Shown one piece after another: positions 56,879-64,000 of a DNA stretch of 64,000 nucleotides. The DNA is from Crocosphaera sp. (GTDB taxonomy: Bacteria; Cyanobacteriota; Cyanobacteriia; Cyanobacteriales; Microcystaceae): contig JASJDN010000015.1 in assembly GCA_030065205.1 (NCBI GenBank), positions 62,001-126,000 on the forward strand. Direction: 5' to 3'. A program made the translations under genes and the position numbers. Every line of letters starts with the position of its first letter. Position 1 is the first letter of the stretch. The notes below the pieces were generated by a model, which saw only the letters and a program-made list of their open reading frames with translations, had not been told where the DNA came from and searched no databases.

Positions 56879-57518
56879 GATTTTTCTCCACGTAAGCAAT
56901 TTTATCCCCTTGTTTACGATAAGCTTCTTTTAATGCTTCTTCTGGTGATAAGCTTTGCAAAGGGGTTTCATTAGCAACATTATCAAACAAACTTAATTGT
57001 ACAGGAGAATCTTTGGCTGATTGACTTAAATTATGAATTTCTAATAATCTATTTTCTAAATCCTCATGAGATTCTAAACAACCATCTTGTAAAATATGGT
57101 TAATATCTAATGGTAAGACTTTTAAATGTTGACAAACTAAAACCGCACGATGACAAGTAATGGGATCTTTTTCTGCACACATTAAAGCAATATTATAAGA
57201 CTCTGAACCTTTTTTTATTCTTTCAATTCCTTTAGCAAATAAGTCTGTTTTAGCAATATTTTCGTAAACTGCTTTACCCTCAACATAACAACTTCTATCT
57301 TTTGTCCTTGCGCCTAATTCTTCTCCTAAAAAAACATACTTGATGCCAACATTTAATAAGCTATTTTGTAAGTTTTCTTTGTTAAATTGACTAACATATC
57401 GACTGTAGGGAGATGATCGAATATCCGCTAATGCTGTGACATTATGCTGATTGAGTAAATAAATAAAGTCTTTTATATCTAGATTAGAATGACCAATGGT
57501 AAATAATCTATTTTTCAT
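56862..57518 (-). CDS. DUF488 family protein, first copy
   Basis: The 218-residue protein starts MKNRLFTIGHSNLDIKDFI, has ADIRSSPYSRYVSQFNKENL, FLGEELGARTKD and ALMCAEKDPITCHRAVLV, all family hallmarks, then a 70-residue extra tail ending in a charged helix. The tail contains SLFDNVANETPLQS, a region often seen after DUF488. It heads a three-gene operon with the second DUF488 gene and the dual-OB-like gene. Confidence 0.85.
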   Translation of the reverse strand: MKNRLFTIGHSNLDIKDFIYLLNQHNVTALADIRSSPYSRYVSQFNKENLQNSLLNVGIKYVFLGEELGARTKDRSCYVEGKAVYENIAKTDLFAKGIERIKKGSESYNIALMCAEKDPITCHRAVLVCQHLKVLPLDINHILQDGCLESHEDLENRLLEIHNLSQSAKDSPVQLSLFDNVANETPLQSLSPEEALKEAYRKQGDKIAYVEKNHVKNY

Positions 57519-57593
57519 AATCTGAGAATATAACTAATCATTGCGATTTTAACACATATTCTCCTTGGTGGATTATTGGAAATATTAGATAAT

Positions 57594-57625
57594 ATAAGAC
57601 CTCTCTAACTCAGGAGAGGTCTTAT
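57594..57625. terminator. Strong bidirectional-type hairpin
   Basis: ataagacctctc (57594-57605) and gagaggtcttat (57614-57625) form a perfect 12-base stem. It lies between the end of the decayed transaldolase (minus) and the DUF488 operon start (minus), so it probably ends transcription coming from the right. Confidence 0.7.
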
Positions 57626-57647
57626 CATTAAATACTAACTATTAAAC

Positions 57648-57930
57648 CTAACTAGGGGTTAGCTGTTTAGCTTGGTTTTCGATAGATTGTAATAACAAAT
57701 CGTAAGGATTAACAAATTTTTCGATTCCCTCTTCCAGTAACTCATCAAGAATTTCATCCATATCAATTCTAATATCAGGATGTTTGATACTTTAATTACC
57801 CGAGTAATTAGCTGTTTAATCGCTGCAAACCCTTCTAAGGTTCCAGAAACTTTAATCATGACATAACTCAAAAGTATGAATTGATTTTTCTAAGGTTTCT
57901 TCCATTTCAAAGTCTAAACTTGAACACACC
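57648..57930 (-). pseudogene. Decayed transaldolase fragment
   Basis: Pieces of a transaldolase can be read in different frames: SLDFEMEETLEKSIHTFELC (57922-57863), then VMIKVSGTLEGFAAIKQLI (near 57862-57806), then MDEILDELLEEGIEKF and PYDLLLQSIENQ to a stop at 57648. VMIK and an AI helix are the substrate-Lys region of the family. Frameshifts and a large loss (catalytic barrel mostly missing) leave no product. Confidence 0.6.
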
Positions 57931-57966
57931 CCAACTGAATCACAGATTATAGTTGGGGTGTGTTCA
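57921..57966. repeat. Perfect 16-base inverted repeat
   Basis: tgaacacaccccaact (57921-57936) and agttggggtgtgttca (57951-57966) pair exactly around a 14-base loop. It sits between the response-regulator gene and the transaldolase relic. No T tract follows on either strand, so it may be a terminator lacking a tail or one end of a lost mobile repeat. Confidence 0.65.
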
Positions 57967-58024
57967 AATCTTTACTGGTGTATTTTCTTCTATCGGTTTT
58001 AGGTACTTTTGGTTAAAACCAATC

Positions 58025-58684
58025 TTAAGCGATACTGTTCTCAATAGCCCAACGGGCTAACTCAGTACGGTTGTGGAGATTGGTTTTATTGAGCATATTA
58101 GACACATGACTTTCTATGGTACGTTGACTAACACTGAGTTTCTCAGCAACATCTCGGTTAGAAAGTCCTTGGGCTACCAACTGAACTACTTTTGTTTCTG
58201 TTGGTGTTAATTCAACGTTACTGGGAACTTGAATTCGGTTACTATCATCTAGGGTCATATGGCCTTTGTGGCGCATCAGACGACTGGCCTGTTTGAGAGA
58301 AGATTCCACTTGAGCCACCAACTCTTCTGGTTCAAAGGGTTTGACCATATACACATCAGCCCCTGTATTGAGTCCTTTTACCCTATCTTGGCTTTGTCCT
58401 TTGGCAGAAAGAAACATGACTGGAACCCAACTGGTACGAGCATCTTGACGCACTTTGTCAATCAGAGCATAACCGTCCATTTCCGGCATCATGACATCAC
58501 AGATAATCATATCTGGAATCGCTTTGGTTAAGACGTCAAGAGCTTCTTTGCCATTTTCTGCTGTAGTTACCTCATACCCTTGGAATTCTAGATAATCTTT
58601 TACTAGGAGAACTAGGTTAGGATCATCATCAACTAATAATAAGTGTTTATTATCTTTTTGGGAGTTATCTTTTAAGGGTGGCAT
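58025..58684 (-). CDS. rre1: NarL/FixJ-type response regulator, Rre1/Ycf29-like
   Basis: A receiver domain (LLLVDDDPNLVLLVKDYL; phosphoacceptor in ICDVMMPEMDG; MVKPFEPEEL) is followed by a LuxR-type DNA-binding domain (ELTPTETKVVQLVAQGLSNRDVAEKLSVSQRTIESHV). The sequence pattern matches Rre1/Ycf29, a cyanobacterial and red-algal plastid stress regulator that partners Hik34, but the assignment is by recall. 219 residues is normal. Its kinase is not in the window. Confidence 0.85.
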   Translation of the reverse strand: MPPLKDNSQKDNKHLLLVDDDPNLVLLVKDYLEFQGYEVTTAENGKEALDVLTKAIPDMIICDVMMPEMDGYALIDKVRQDARTSWVPVMFLSAKGQSQDRVKGLNTGADVYMVKPFEPEELVAQVESSLKQASRLMRHKGHMTLDDSNRIQVPSNVELTPTETKVVQLVAQGLSNRDVAEKLSVSQRTIESHVSNMLNKTNLHNRTELARWAIENSIA

Positions 58685-58795
58685 CTTCTTTTCTCAGGTA
58701 AATTTTGATAAGGATTCTGTTTAGAAGTATTCGTGGAGATTAAGACTATTTTAATTCAATCTTAACCTTAGGGGAGCGTTTTAAGTTACACTTTA

Positions 58796-59314
58796 TTACG
58801 TCTTCTGGTCTATTATCTCATGCTCAAAGTCAGTAGATTGATTTTCAATGGTTTTTAATGGGGGTGTATCAAGGGGTTCAGGTAAAGCATGAGTACAGAA
58901 GGCATAGTCTGCAACAATTTGATTATTAATGAGATGTTCTTGAATAATACGTTCAATGACTTCAGGGGTTGCTTGACGATACCAGACTCCGTCAGGATAG
59001 ACGACGAGAATTGGCCCGTCCCGACAAACTCGTAAACAATTGGCTTTTGTCCGAAAAATACAAGAAGGTTTGTCTTCTGTGACGTGATCGAGTCCTAGTT
59101 CTTTAAGACGACGTTTGAGATAGTCCCAAGCTTTAAGACTGGTTGCTTTGGGGCAACATTTGGGTTTGGTTTGATCAGCACAAAGAAATAAATGTCTTTG
59201 AATTTGGTTGAGTCCCAAAGTTTTAATCGTTACTGATAAACTGTCTTGGCATTTTTTGGGAGTTTGAAGCTTGGGTGCTTTGTCTTCTGAAGTATTGACA
59301 ACGGATTCACTCAT
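58796..59314 (-). CDS. Thioredoxin-like 2Fe-2S ferredoxin domain protein
   Basis: The protein has a polar N-terminus and a thioredoxin-like ferredoxin core from about residue 40: [17 protein letters not shown] and, later, [28 protein letters not shown]. Four Cys in FLCADQ...CC and KANCLRVC are placed as in NuoE/2Fe-2S proteins of cyanobacteria. Likely an electron carrier in the cytosol; partners unknown. Confidence 0.85.
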   Translation of the reverse strand: MSESVVNTSEDKAPKLQTPKKCQDSLSVTIKTLGLNQIQRHLFLCADQTKPKCCPKATSLKAWDYLKRRLKELGLDHVTEDKPSCIFRTKANCLRVCRDGPILVVYPDGVWYRQATPEVIERIIQEHLINNQIVADYAFCTHALPEPLDTPPLKTIENQSTDFEHEIIDQKT

Positions 59315-59547
59315 TTACATTAATTCCAGAAGGATTCATTTGTCTATTTTAACCTGTAACGAGGTTTTTTGGAAGTGTAAAAATTCAGTTTTTGGAAAAA
59401 TTTACCCTTATTAAATAAACCTCAGTAATCTTATTGAGTTTCTCATTTATTTTTATTTATGTCTCTCAGTATTATTACTCTTTATGTTGATTTTTATTTA
59501 ATAAAGCTATAATAAAAAGCATGAATTATCAGTAATTATTAGTTAAA

Positions 59548-59790
59548 TTACCACTTTAAAACTGCAGCATCTGCACCTTCTTCTCGCCTTATTTTTCCGT
59601 CTTTTTCAAACCAATCGATTACTTGTTGATGGGTTAAGTTTTCTACTGAAACCTCATAATCTCTAGCAATTATGGTTAATAATCTTAGAGACGAAATGGT
59701 TAAACGGGTTAAAAATTTCTCGGGGGCGGTTAATAAGGCTTTATCGACATCGGCGGATTCTTCGGGGGTTAAAAATTGCGGTTCATTCAT
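59548..59790 (-). CDS. Small conserved protein next to DUF4058 gene
   Basis: The 80-residue soluble protein (MNEPQFLTPEESADVDKALLT) has a helical core FLTRLTISSLRLLTIIARDY and ends WFEKDGKIRREEGADAAVLKW. I know no family name. It starts 6 bases after the DUF4058 stop, so the two are co-transcribed. The 233 bases upstream of its partner's end (59315-59547) hold nothing I can call. Confidence 0.65.
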   Translation of the reverse strand: MNEPQFLTPEESADVDKALLTAPEKFLTRLTISSLRLLTIIARDYEVSVENLTHQQVIDWFEKDGKIRREEGADAAVLKW

Positions 59791-59795
59791 GTTAA

Positions 59796-60584
59796 TTATT
59801 GAAGATTAGTATTCGTTAACTGTTGTAACCATTCTCGGTCTTTTAAGGACAATACTGGTGGGGGTGGAGGCTGTTGATAATCTATTCGTAAATGATAATT
59901 ACCTCGTGTATAAATTCCCTCAATAAGCTGCTGCAATTCTAACACAGGTTCAGGTTCTTCTGCTTGTAAGGGGATAAGAATATCAGGAATTCTATCTTGT
60001 AGAGAAAATTCATATAAATCTGCGAATGGACGTTGATAAGAACGACTGACTAAAATACGATAATCTGTGTCATTTGTTTGATTCATAATTTCCATTGGTT
60101 TACCACTTCTGAGTAAATCAATTTCGATTAAATGGGTAAAGCTTCTTAAGATAGTTTGTCGTTTTTGTTGATAAGTTAATCTACCGATACCTGCTGCTTT
60201 GTTTTTAGGAGATAATACTTCAATAACTGTAATCACTGAACTATTTTCAATTTCTCTAACTTCTAAATAACGTTCTTTTATTTCTTCAGCAATAGGTAAC
60301 ACAACTTGTTTAGGTTGAGATGTCGTTAAGGTGCGAGTTGATGAATTTTGAAGGTCTTTTTGTTTCTGTGACGAAAAAATCACCGCGTCGGGAATACCAA
60401 CTAAAGGATTATCATCGGGGGTACTTAAATAGGTTCTTGTCTCAATTTCAATGTAATATTTAGGTAAAAGTAGAGGAGAAAGGGCGTCAGCAATTGCTAC
60501 AATTAAACGACTTTGAAATGCTGACCAAAATGTTGATGCTTCTAAATAAGGATTCATCCCTGGAAAGGGTGATAAGTTATTCAT
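59796..60584 (-). CDS. DUF4058 family protein
   Basis: The 262-residue protein begins with the DUF4058 mark PFPGMNPYLEASTFWSAF and has TVIEVLSPKNKAAGIGR, where the E...K pair resembles a PD-(D/E)XK nuclease core, and a Pro-rich QQPPPPPVL near the end. Several copies occur in many cyanobacterial genomes. Function unknown; nuclease activity is a guess. Confidence 0.85.
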   Translation of the reverse strand: MNNLSPFPGMNPYLEASTFWSAFQSRLIVAIADALSPLLLPKYYIEIETRTYLSTPDDNPLVGIPDAVIFSSQKQKDLQNSSTRTLTTSQPKQVVLPIAEEIKERYLEVREIENSSVITVIEVLSPKNKAAGIGRLTYQQKRQTILRSFTHLIEIDLLRSGKPMEIMNQTNDTDYRILVSRSYQRPFADLYEFSLQDRIPDILIPLQAEEPEPVLELQQLIEGIYTRGNYHLRIDYQQPPPPPVLSLKDREWLQQLTNTNLQ

Positions 60585-60617
60585 AATTGTTCTGGATGGT
60601 TCGCCCTTGTTGCTTAA

Positions 60618-61280
60618 TTAATCATTTTTCACTTTAATTAAATACCCGCAATTATGTTCCCCTTCATTAATCCAATGGGTTCGTTCTATAATACAATCGG
60701 GTAAAATCTCGGCAAACATTTCTAACTCATGACCACAGACAGTGGGATAAGACTCCGCCACCTCAGAGATGGCACAATGATGCTCAGCCAGGAGATAACC
60801 CTCTTGTTGACCATTTAACCCATTTTTGCCGTTTGCTTGGTGTATTTCAGCCATATAACCCTCTTCCTGACGTAGTTTAACTAACCTCTCCACCCTCTCC
60901 TTCAAAGAACCTGTCCCAATGCGTCGCCGATAATCATCGGCTTTGCGTTGCCATTGTTTGCGTAAGACCTCCTTTACCTGACTTTCTCCTACTGTTTCTG
61001 TTAACGTATCCAAAAAGGACACTGCAAACTCCCCATATTGATTGGGAAAGCGATCGCGGCCCTGTTTACTGAGAGAATAGACATACTGGGGTCGTCCTAA
61101 CCCTCCCTGCAAGGGATGATGTTCGAGTAACCCTTCTGCTTCTAAGTCTTTTAAATGACGGCGAGTGGCTTGAGGAGTGATATCAAGGGTTTCAGCAAGT
61201 TCTTGGGCGGTAGCTTGACCCTGTTTCAGTAAATACTGCAAAATGTCTTCTTTTGTCGAAGGAGGCTGTATAGTGGTCAT
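60618..61280 (-). CDS. sufR: Iron-sulfur sensing repressor SufR
   Basis: SufR represses the suf operon when its own 4Fe-4S cluster is intact. The N-terminal winged helix is LKQGQATAQELAETLDITPQATRRHLKDLE. Cluster Cys lie in the C-terminal third: EHHCAISEV, PTVCGHEL, PDCIIE and EHNCGYLI. It is divergent from sufB, the usual cyanobacterial order, with a CAAC-N6-GTTG operator in between. Confidence 0.93.
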   Translation of the reverse strand: MTTIQPPSTKEDILQYLLKQGQATAQELAETLDITPQATRRHLKDLEAEGLLEHHPLQGGLGRPQYVYSLSKQGRDRFPNQYGEFAVSFLDTLTETVGESQVKEVLRKQWQRKADDYRRRIGTGSLKERVERLVKLRQEEGYMAEIHQANGKNGLNGQQEGYLLAEHHCAISEVAESYPTVCGHELEMFAEILPDCIIERTHWINEGEHNCGYLIKVKND

Positions 61281-61369
61281 TTTTAAAACTTAGCACTCAG
61301 ATAGGTGATGGACGAAACCCTTGCGCCTTAATAAAGTTCACAGAAAAATTTTAGGGGAATGTCACTTTG

Positions 61370-61406
61370 ACAACAATTACGTTGTTAATCTATTGTAAGC
61401 TATAAT
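61370..61406 (+). promoter_or_regulatory. SufR operator and sufB promoter region
   Basis: ACAAC-AATTAC-GTTGT (61370-61385) contains the CAAC-N6-GTTG inverted repeat known as the SufR site in Synechocystis. A perfect -10 TATAAT lies at 61401-61406. TTGACA at 61367 is too far upstream for a normal -35. The region is shared with divergent sufR, allowing the repressor to control both. Confidence 0.75.
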
Positions 61407-61562
61407 AAAGAAACATAAATGTTGTTTTATTAATCTCTACCTTAGAGACAAAAGCTTTGTGGGGTGAAAAGACGCATTCCCTACTCAACCACCATCCTTA
61501 AATCATTCGACTCTCCCCTGTTGGGGACAGACATTAAACTGAAACGGAGAACACAAAATCTA

Positions 61563-63005
61563 ATGAGTGCAACCACCGTCAAAAACCTAGTCAACCAACC
61601 CTATAAATATGGCTTTGTTACTGACATTGAAGCGGATACCATTCCTCGTGGGTTAAATGAGGATGTCATTCGTCTTATTTCAGCCAAAAAAGAAGAACCA
61701 GACTTTATGCTGGAGTTTCGTCTCAAAGCCTATAAACAATGGTTAACAATGACGGAACCCACTTGGCCCCATGTCAATTATCCTAACATTGATTATCAAA
61801 ATATTATCTACTATTCTGCCCCAAAACAGAAGAAAGAGAAACTAAAAAATTTAGATGAAGTTGACCCTGCTTTACTGGAAACCTTTGAAAAGCTAGGTAT
61901 TCCTTTATCAGAACAAAAACGCCTCAGTAATGTGGCAGTAGATGCTATTTTTGATAGTGTATCTGTCGCAACGACTTATAAAGAAAAATTAGCCGAAGAA
62001 GGGGTTATCTTTTGTTCTATTTCTGAAGCATTAGAAGAACATCCTGAGTTAGTTAAAAAGTATCTTGGAAGTGTGGTTCCTGTTGCAGATAACTTCTTTG
62101 CAGCGTTAAATTCTGCGGTGTTTAGTGATGGTTCTTTTGTGTTTATTCCTAAAGGGGTAAAATGTCCCATGGAACTATCAACTTATTTCCGCATTAATAA
62201 CGGAGATACAGGACAATTTGAACGCACATTAATCGTAGCAGAAGAAGGCGCATCCGTTAGTTATTTAGAAGGGTGTACTGCCCCCATGTATGATAGCAAT
62301 CAACTTCATGCTGCAGTGGTGGAATTAGTTGCCTTAGATAACGCAGATATTAAATATTCTACCGTGCAGAATTGGTACGCCGGTGATGAAAAGGGTAAAG
62401 GCGGAATTTATAATTTTGTGACCAAAAGAGGACTCTGTAAAGGAGTTAATTCTAAGATTTCTTGGACACAGGTAGAAACCGGTTCAGCTATTACCTGGAA
62501 GTATCCCAGTTGTGTGTTGGTAGGAGATAATTCTGTTGGGGAATTTTACTCTATTGCCTTAACCAATAATATGCAGCAAGCTGATACCGGAACTAAGATG
62601 ATTCATATCGGAAAAAACACCCGTAGCACTATTATTTCTAAAGGTATTTCTGCCGGAAACTCCAAAAATAGTTATCGGGGTTTAGTGCAAATGGGACCCA
62701 AGGCAAAAGGGGCAAGAAATTACTCTCAATGTGATTCAATGTTGATTGGAGATAATGCCGAAGCCAATACATTTCCTTACATTCAAGTTGATAATAATAC
62801 AGCGAAAGTTGAACACGAAGCCTCTACTTCTAAGATAGGAGAAGATCAACTTTTTTACTTTGCCCAACGGGGTATTTCTGAAGAAGATGCAGTCTCAATG
62901 TTAGTCAGTGGTTTCTGTAAAGATGTGTTGAGTGAATTACCGATGGAATTTGCTTCAGAAGCTGATAAGTTGTTAAGTCTTAAGTTGGAGGGAACTGTGG
63001 GTTAA
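61563..63005 (+). CDS. sufB: Fe-S cluster assembly scaffold protein SufB
   Basis: SufB with SufC and SufD builds Fe-S clusters under iron or oxidative stress. From ATG 61563 (GGAGA about 11 bases upstream) the 480-residue protein has the beta-helix body and conserved [34 protein letters not shown] and [15 protein letters not shown]. An upstream GTG at 61464 would add 33 residues that do not fit the family. It is followed by sufC after 95 bases with a short repeat. Confidence 0.95.
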   Translation: MSATTVKNLVNQPYKYGFVTDIEADTIPRGLNEDVIRLISAKKEEPDFMLEFRLKAYKQWLTMTEPTWPHVNYPNIDYQNIIYYSAPKQKKEKLKNLDEVDPALLETFEKLGIPLSEQKRLSNVAVDAIFDSVSVATTYKEKLAEEGVIFCSISEALEEHPELVKKYLGSVVPVADNFFAALNSAVFSDGSFVFIPKGVKCPMELSTYFRINNGDTGQFERTLIVAEEGASVSYLEGCTAPMYDSNQLHAAVVELVALDNADIKYSTVQNWYAGDEKGKGGIYNFVTKRGLCKGVNSKISWTQVETGSAITWKYPSCVLVGDNSVGEFYSIALTNNMQQADTGTKMIHIGKNTRSTIISKGISAGNSKNSYRGLVQMGPKAKGARNYSQCDSMLIGDNAEANTFPYIQVDNNTAKVEHEASTSKIGEDQLFYFAQRGISEEDAVSMLVSGFCKDVLSELPMEFASEADKLLSLKLEGTVG

Positions 63006-63034
63006 GGGTTTATCTAGAGTTCTGTTTTTGTTTC

Positions 63035-63058
63035 GCGCAAAGGCGCAAAGGCGCAAAA
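63035..63058 (+). repeat. Tandem GCGCAAAG repeat between sufB and sufC
   Basis: Three direct copies of gcgcaaag (the third ending in a) fill 63035-63058 in the sufB-sufC spacer. Similar GCGCAAAG runs are often found in cyanobacterial spacers. The number of units may vary between strains. Confidence 0.7.
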
Positions 63059-63100
63059 AATTTTCTTTTGAAGTCGTTTAGTTATTTTAAGGAAGAAATG

Positions 63101-63871
63101 ATGAGTGATGTTATTTTATCGGTTAAAAATTTGACTGCTAATGTTGAAGGAACTCCTATTTTGAAAGGAGTTAACCTGGAAATTAAAGCAGGAGAAGTTC
63201 ATGCGATTATGGGCAGAAATGGGTCAGGAAAAAGCACCTTATCTAAAGTTTTAGCAGGGCATCCTGACTATGAAATCACTGGTGGTGAAGTGCTTTATAA
63301 AGGGAACAATATTCTAGATAAAAGTCCCGATGAAAGAGCTTTAGAAGGTATCTTTTTAGCCTTTCAATACCCCTTAGAAATTCCTGGAGTGAGCAATTTA
63401 GACTTCTTAAGAGTAGCCTATAATGCTCGTCGTAAACATTTAGGTTTAGAAGAAATAGATACCTTTGATTTTGAAGACTTGGTTGAGGAAAAATTAGGGG
63501 TAGTGAAAATGGATTCTGCTTTCCTCGATAGAAGTTTAAATGAGGGGTTTTCTGGAGGTGAAAAGAAGCGTAATGAAATCCTACAAATGGCCTTATTAGA
63601 ACCCACATTAGGCATTTTAGATGAAATTGATTCGGGGTTAGATATTGATGCTTTAAAAATTGTTGCTAATGGGGTTAACCAGTTAGCGACTCCTGATAAT
63701 GCTTTCTTATTAATCACTCATTATCAACGGTTATTAAACTATATCGAACCCCATCATATTCATGTGATGTATGATGGTCAAATTGTTACCAGTGGAGGCA
63801 AAGAATTAGCCCTAGAATTAGAAGAATCAGGGTATGATTTCATCGAGGAAAAATTACTCGCACAAGCGTAA
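63101..63871 (+). CDS. sufC: Fe-S cluster assembly ATPase SufC
   Basis: SufC is the ABC-type ATPase of the SufBCD complex. Walker A is [13 protein letters not shown], signature [13 protein letters not shown] and Walker [13 protein letters not shown]. The start at ATG 63101 ([13 protein letters not shown]), with AAGGAA before it, matches family length (256 residues); ATG 63098 and TTG 63068 are weaker. The expected next gene, sufD, is not seen in the remaining 129 bases. Confidence 0.95.
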   Translation: MSDVILSVKNLTANVEGTPILKGVNLEIKAGEVHAIMGRNGSGKSTLSKVLAGHPDYEITGGEVLYKGNNILDKSPDERALEGIFLAFQYPLEIPGVSNLDFLRVAYNARRKHLGLEEIDTFDFEDLVEEKLGVVKMDSAFLDRSLNEGFSGGEKKRNEILQMALLEPTLGILDEIDSGLDIDALKIVANGVNQLATPDNAFLLITHYQRLLNYIEPHHIHVMYDGQIVTSGGKELALELEESGYDFIEEKLLAQA

Positions 63872-63884
63872 ATTATAAGGTGTT

Positions 63885-63914
63885 TCTAGGGGTAAGTTTT
63901 GTTTTGCCCCTAGA
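63885..63914 (+). terminator. Hairpin after sufC
   Basis: tctagggg (63885-63892) and cccctaga (63907-63914) form a perfect stem 13 bases after the sufC stop. No T tract follows, so it is either a weak terminator or an RNA-stabilising hairpin. Confidence 0.5.
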
Positions 63915-63954
63915 TAGTATATAGATATGAATGGGAGTAAAAATAAAAAATTAA

Positions 63955-64000
63955 GTGAAAACAGATAGTATTTTTTATCAACTCTTTCAAACCTTTCCTC
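63955..64000 (+). CDS. Start of a DUF2887/Rpn-like nuclease family gene, partial
   Basis: From GTG 63955 the frame reads MKTDSIFYQLFQTFP and runs off the window end. This is the typical N-terminus (KTD.IFY.LFQ.FP) of cyanobacterial DUF2887 proteins, related to Rpn transposase-like nucleases. Only 15 codons are visible, so the call depends on recall of that motif. Confidence 0.5.
   Translation, partial: MKTDSIFYQLFQTFP

Noticed and set aside
61367-61372. TTGACA as the -35 box of sufB
   Set aside because: It is 28 bases from TATAAT, too far for a standard promoter; it partly coincides with the SufR site instead.

Overview
The window is from a unicellular cyanobacterium, most like the Crocosphaera/Cyanothece group. 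The evidence is gene content (psbO, heme oxygenase, ferrochelatase with a chlorophyll-binding tail, plastoquinone and phylloquinone enzymes, three-domain ribosomal protein S1, SufR, an Rre1-like regulator, ClpC), low G+C with long AT-rich spacers, and many HIP1 octamers (GCGATCGC, for example near 7384, 20356, 24306, 31216, 37169 and 51026). The species assignment is an inference from gene content only.

Layout. 1-2.2 kb: a gene running off the left edge and rpsA. 2.2-4.3 kb: an IS605-type element with divergent tnpB and tnpA, tnpB carrying a small palindromic repeat in frame. 4.5-7.2 kb: a metzincin-like protease and a small membrane protein. 7.4-13.2 kb: glycolate dehydrogenase subunits, a broken small gene, a SanA-like protein, heme oxygenase and psbO. 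14.0-20.1 kb: a compact three-gene operon of a TRYPCO1-like protein, a trypsin-SIR2 fusion and an nSTAND1-like NTPase with 14 WD40 blades. 20.1-31.5 kb: menG, DUF445, hemH, a second STAND/NACHT-type NTPase with HEAT repeats, a PatA-like response regulator, SigF-like sigma factor, a DUF364 protein and a UbiA prenyltransferase. 31.6-36.1 kb: two small exported proteins and a complete ptxABCD-type phosphite uptake and oxidation operon. 36.4-44.5 kb: an aldolase/dehydrogenase fusion, small conserved cyanobacterial families, a DUF433/DUF5615 toxin-antitoxin pair split by an unknown gene, FutC, a nucleoside phosphorylase-like protein and a frameshifted methyltransferase-like gene. 44.5-49.1 kb: a long Argonaute translationally coupled to a Cas4-like nuclease, divergent from an XRE regulator and an ImmA/IrrE protease that share a C-terminal module. 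49.2-52.5 kb: clpC and hisG. 52.6-57.9 kb: an accessory island with MazEF and PemK toxin-antitoxin pairs, an MNT nucleotidyltransferase with a truncated HEPN partner, two DUF488 proteins beside a dual-OB-like protein, palindromic repeats and a decayed transaldolase. 58.0-64.0 kb: an Rre1-like regulator, a ferredoxin-like protein, DUF4058, then sufR divergent from sufB-sufC, and the start of a DUF2887-like gene at the right edge.

How it fits together. Housekeeping genes for photosynthesis, cofactors, Fe-S assembly and proteolysis alternate with several conflict or defence-like modules. The two most interesting are the TRYPCO1/trypsin-SIR2/STAND-WD40 operon (14.0-20.1 kb) and the Argonaute/Cas4-like nuclease/XRE/ImmA locus (44.5-49.1 kb), where the divergent promoter holds a perfect 17-bp palindrome and the protease looks built to act on the repressor. 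Functions in these modules are inferred from domain families; none is shown by the sequence alone.
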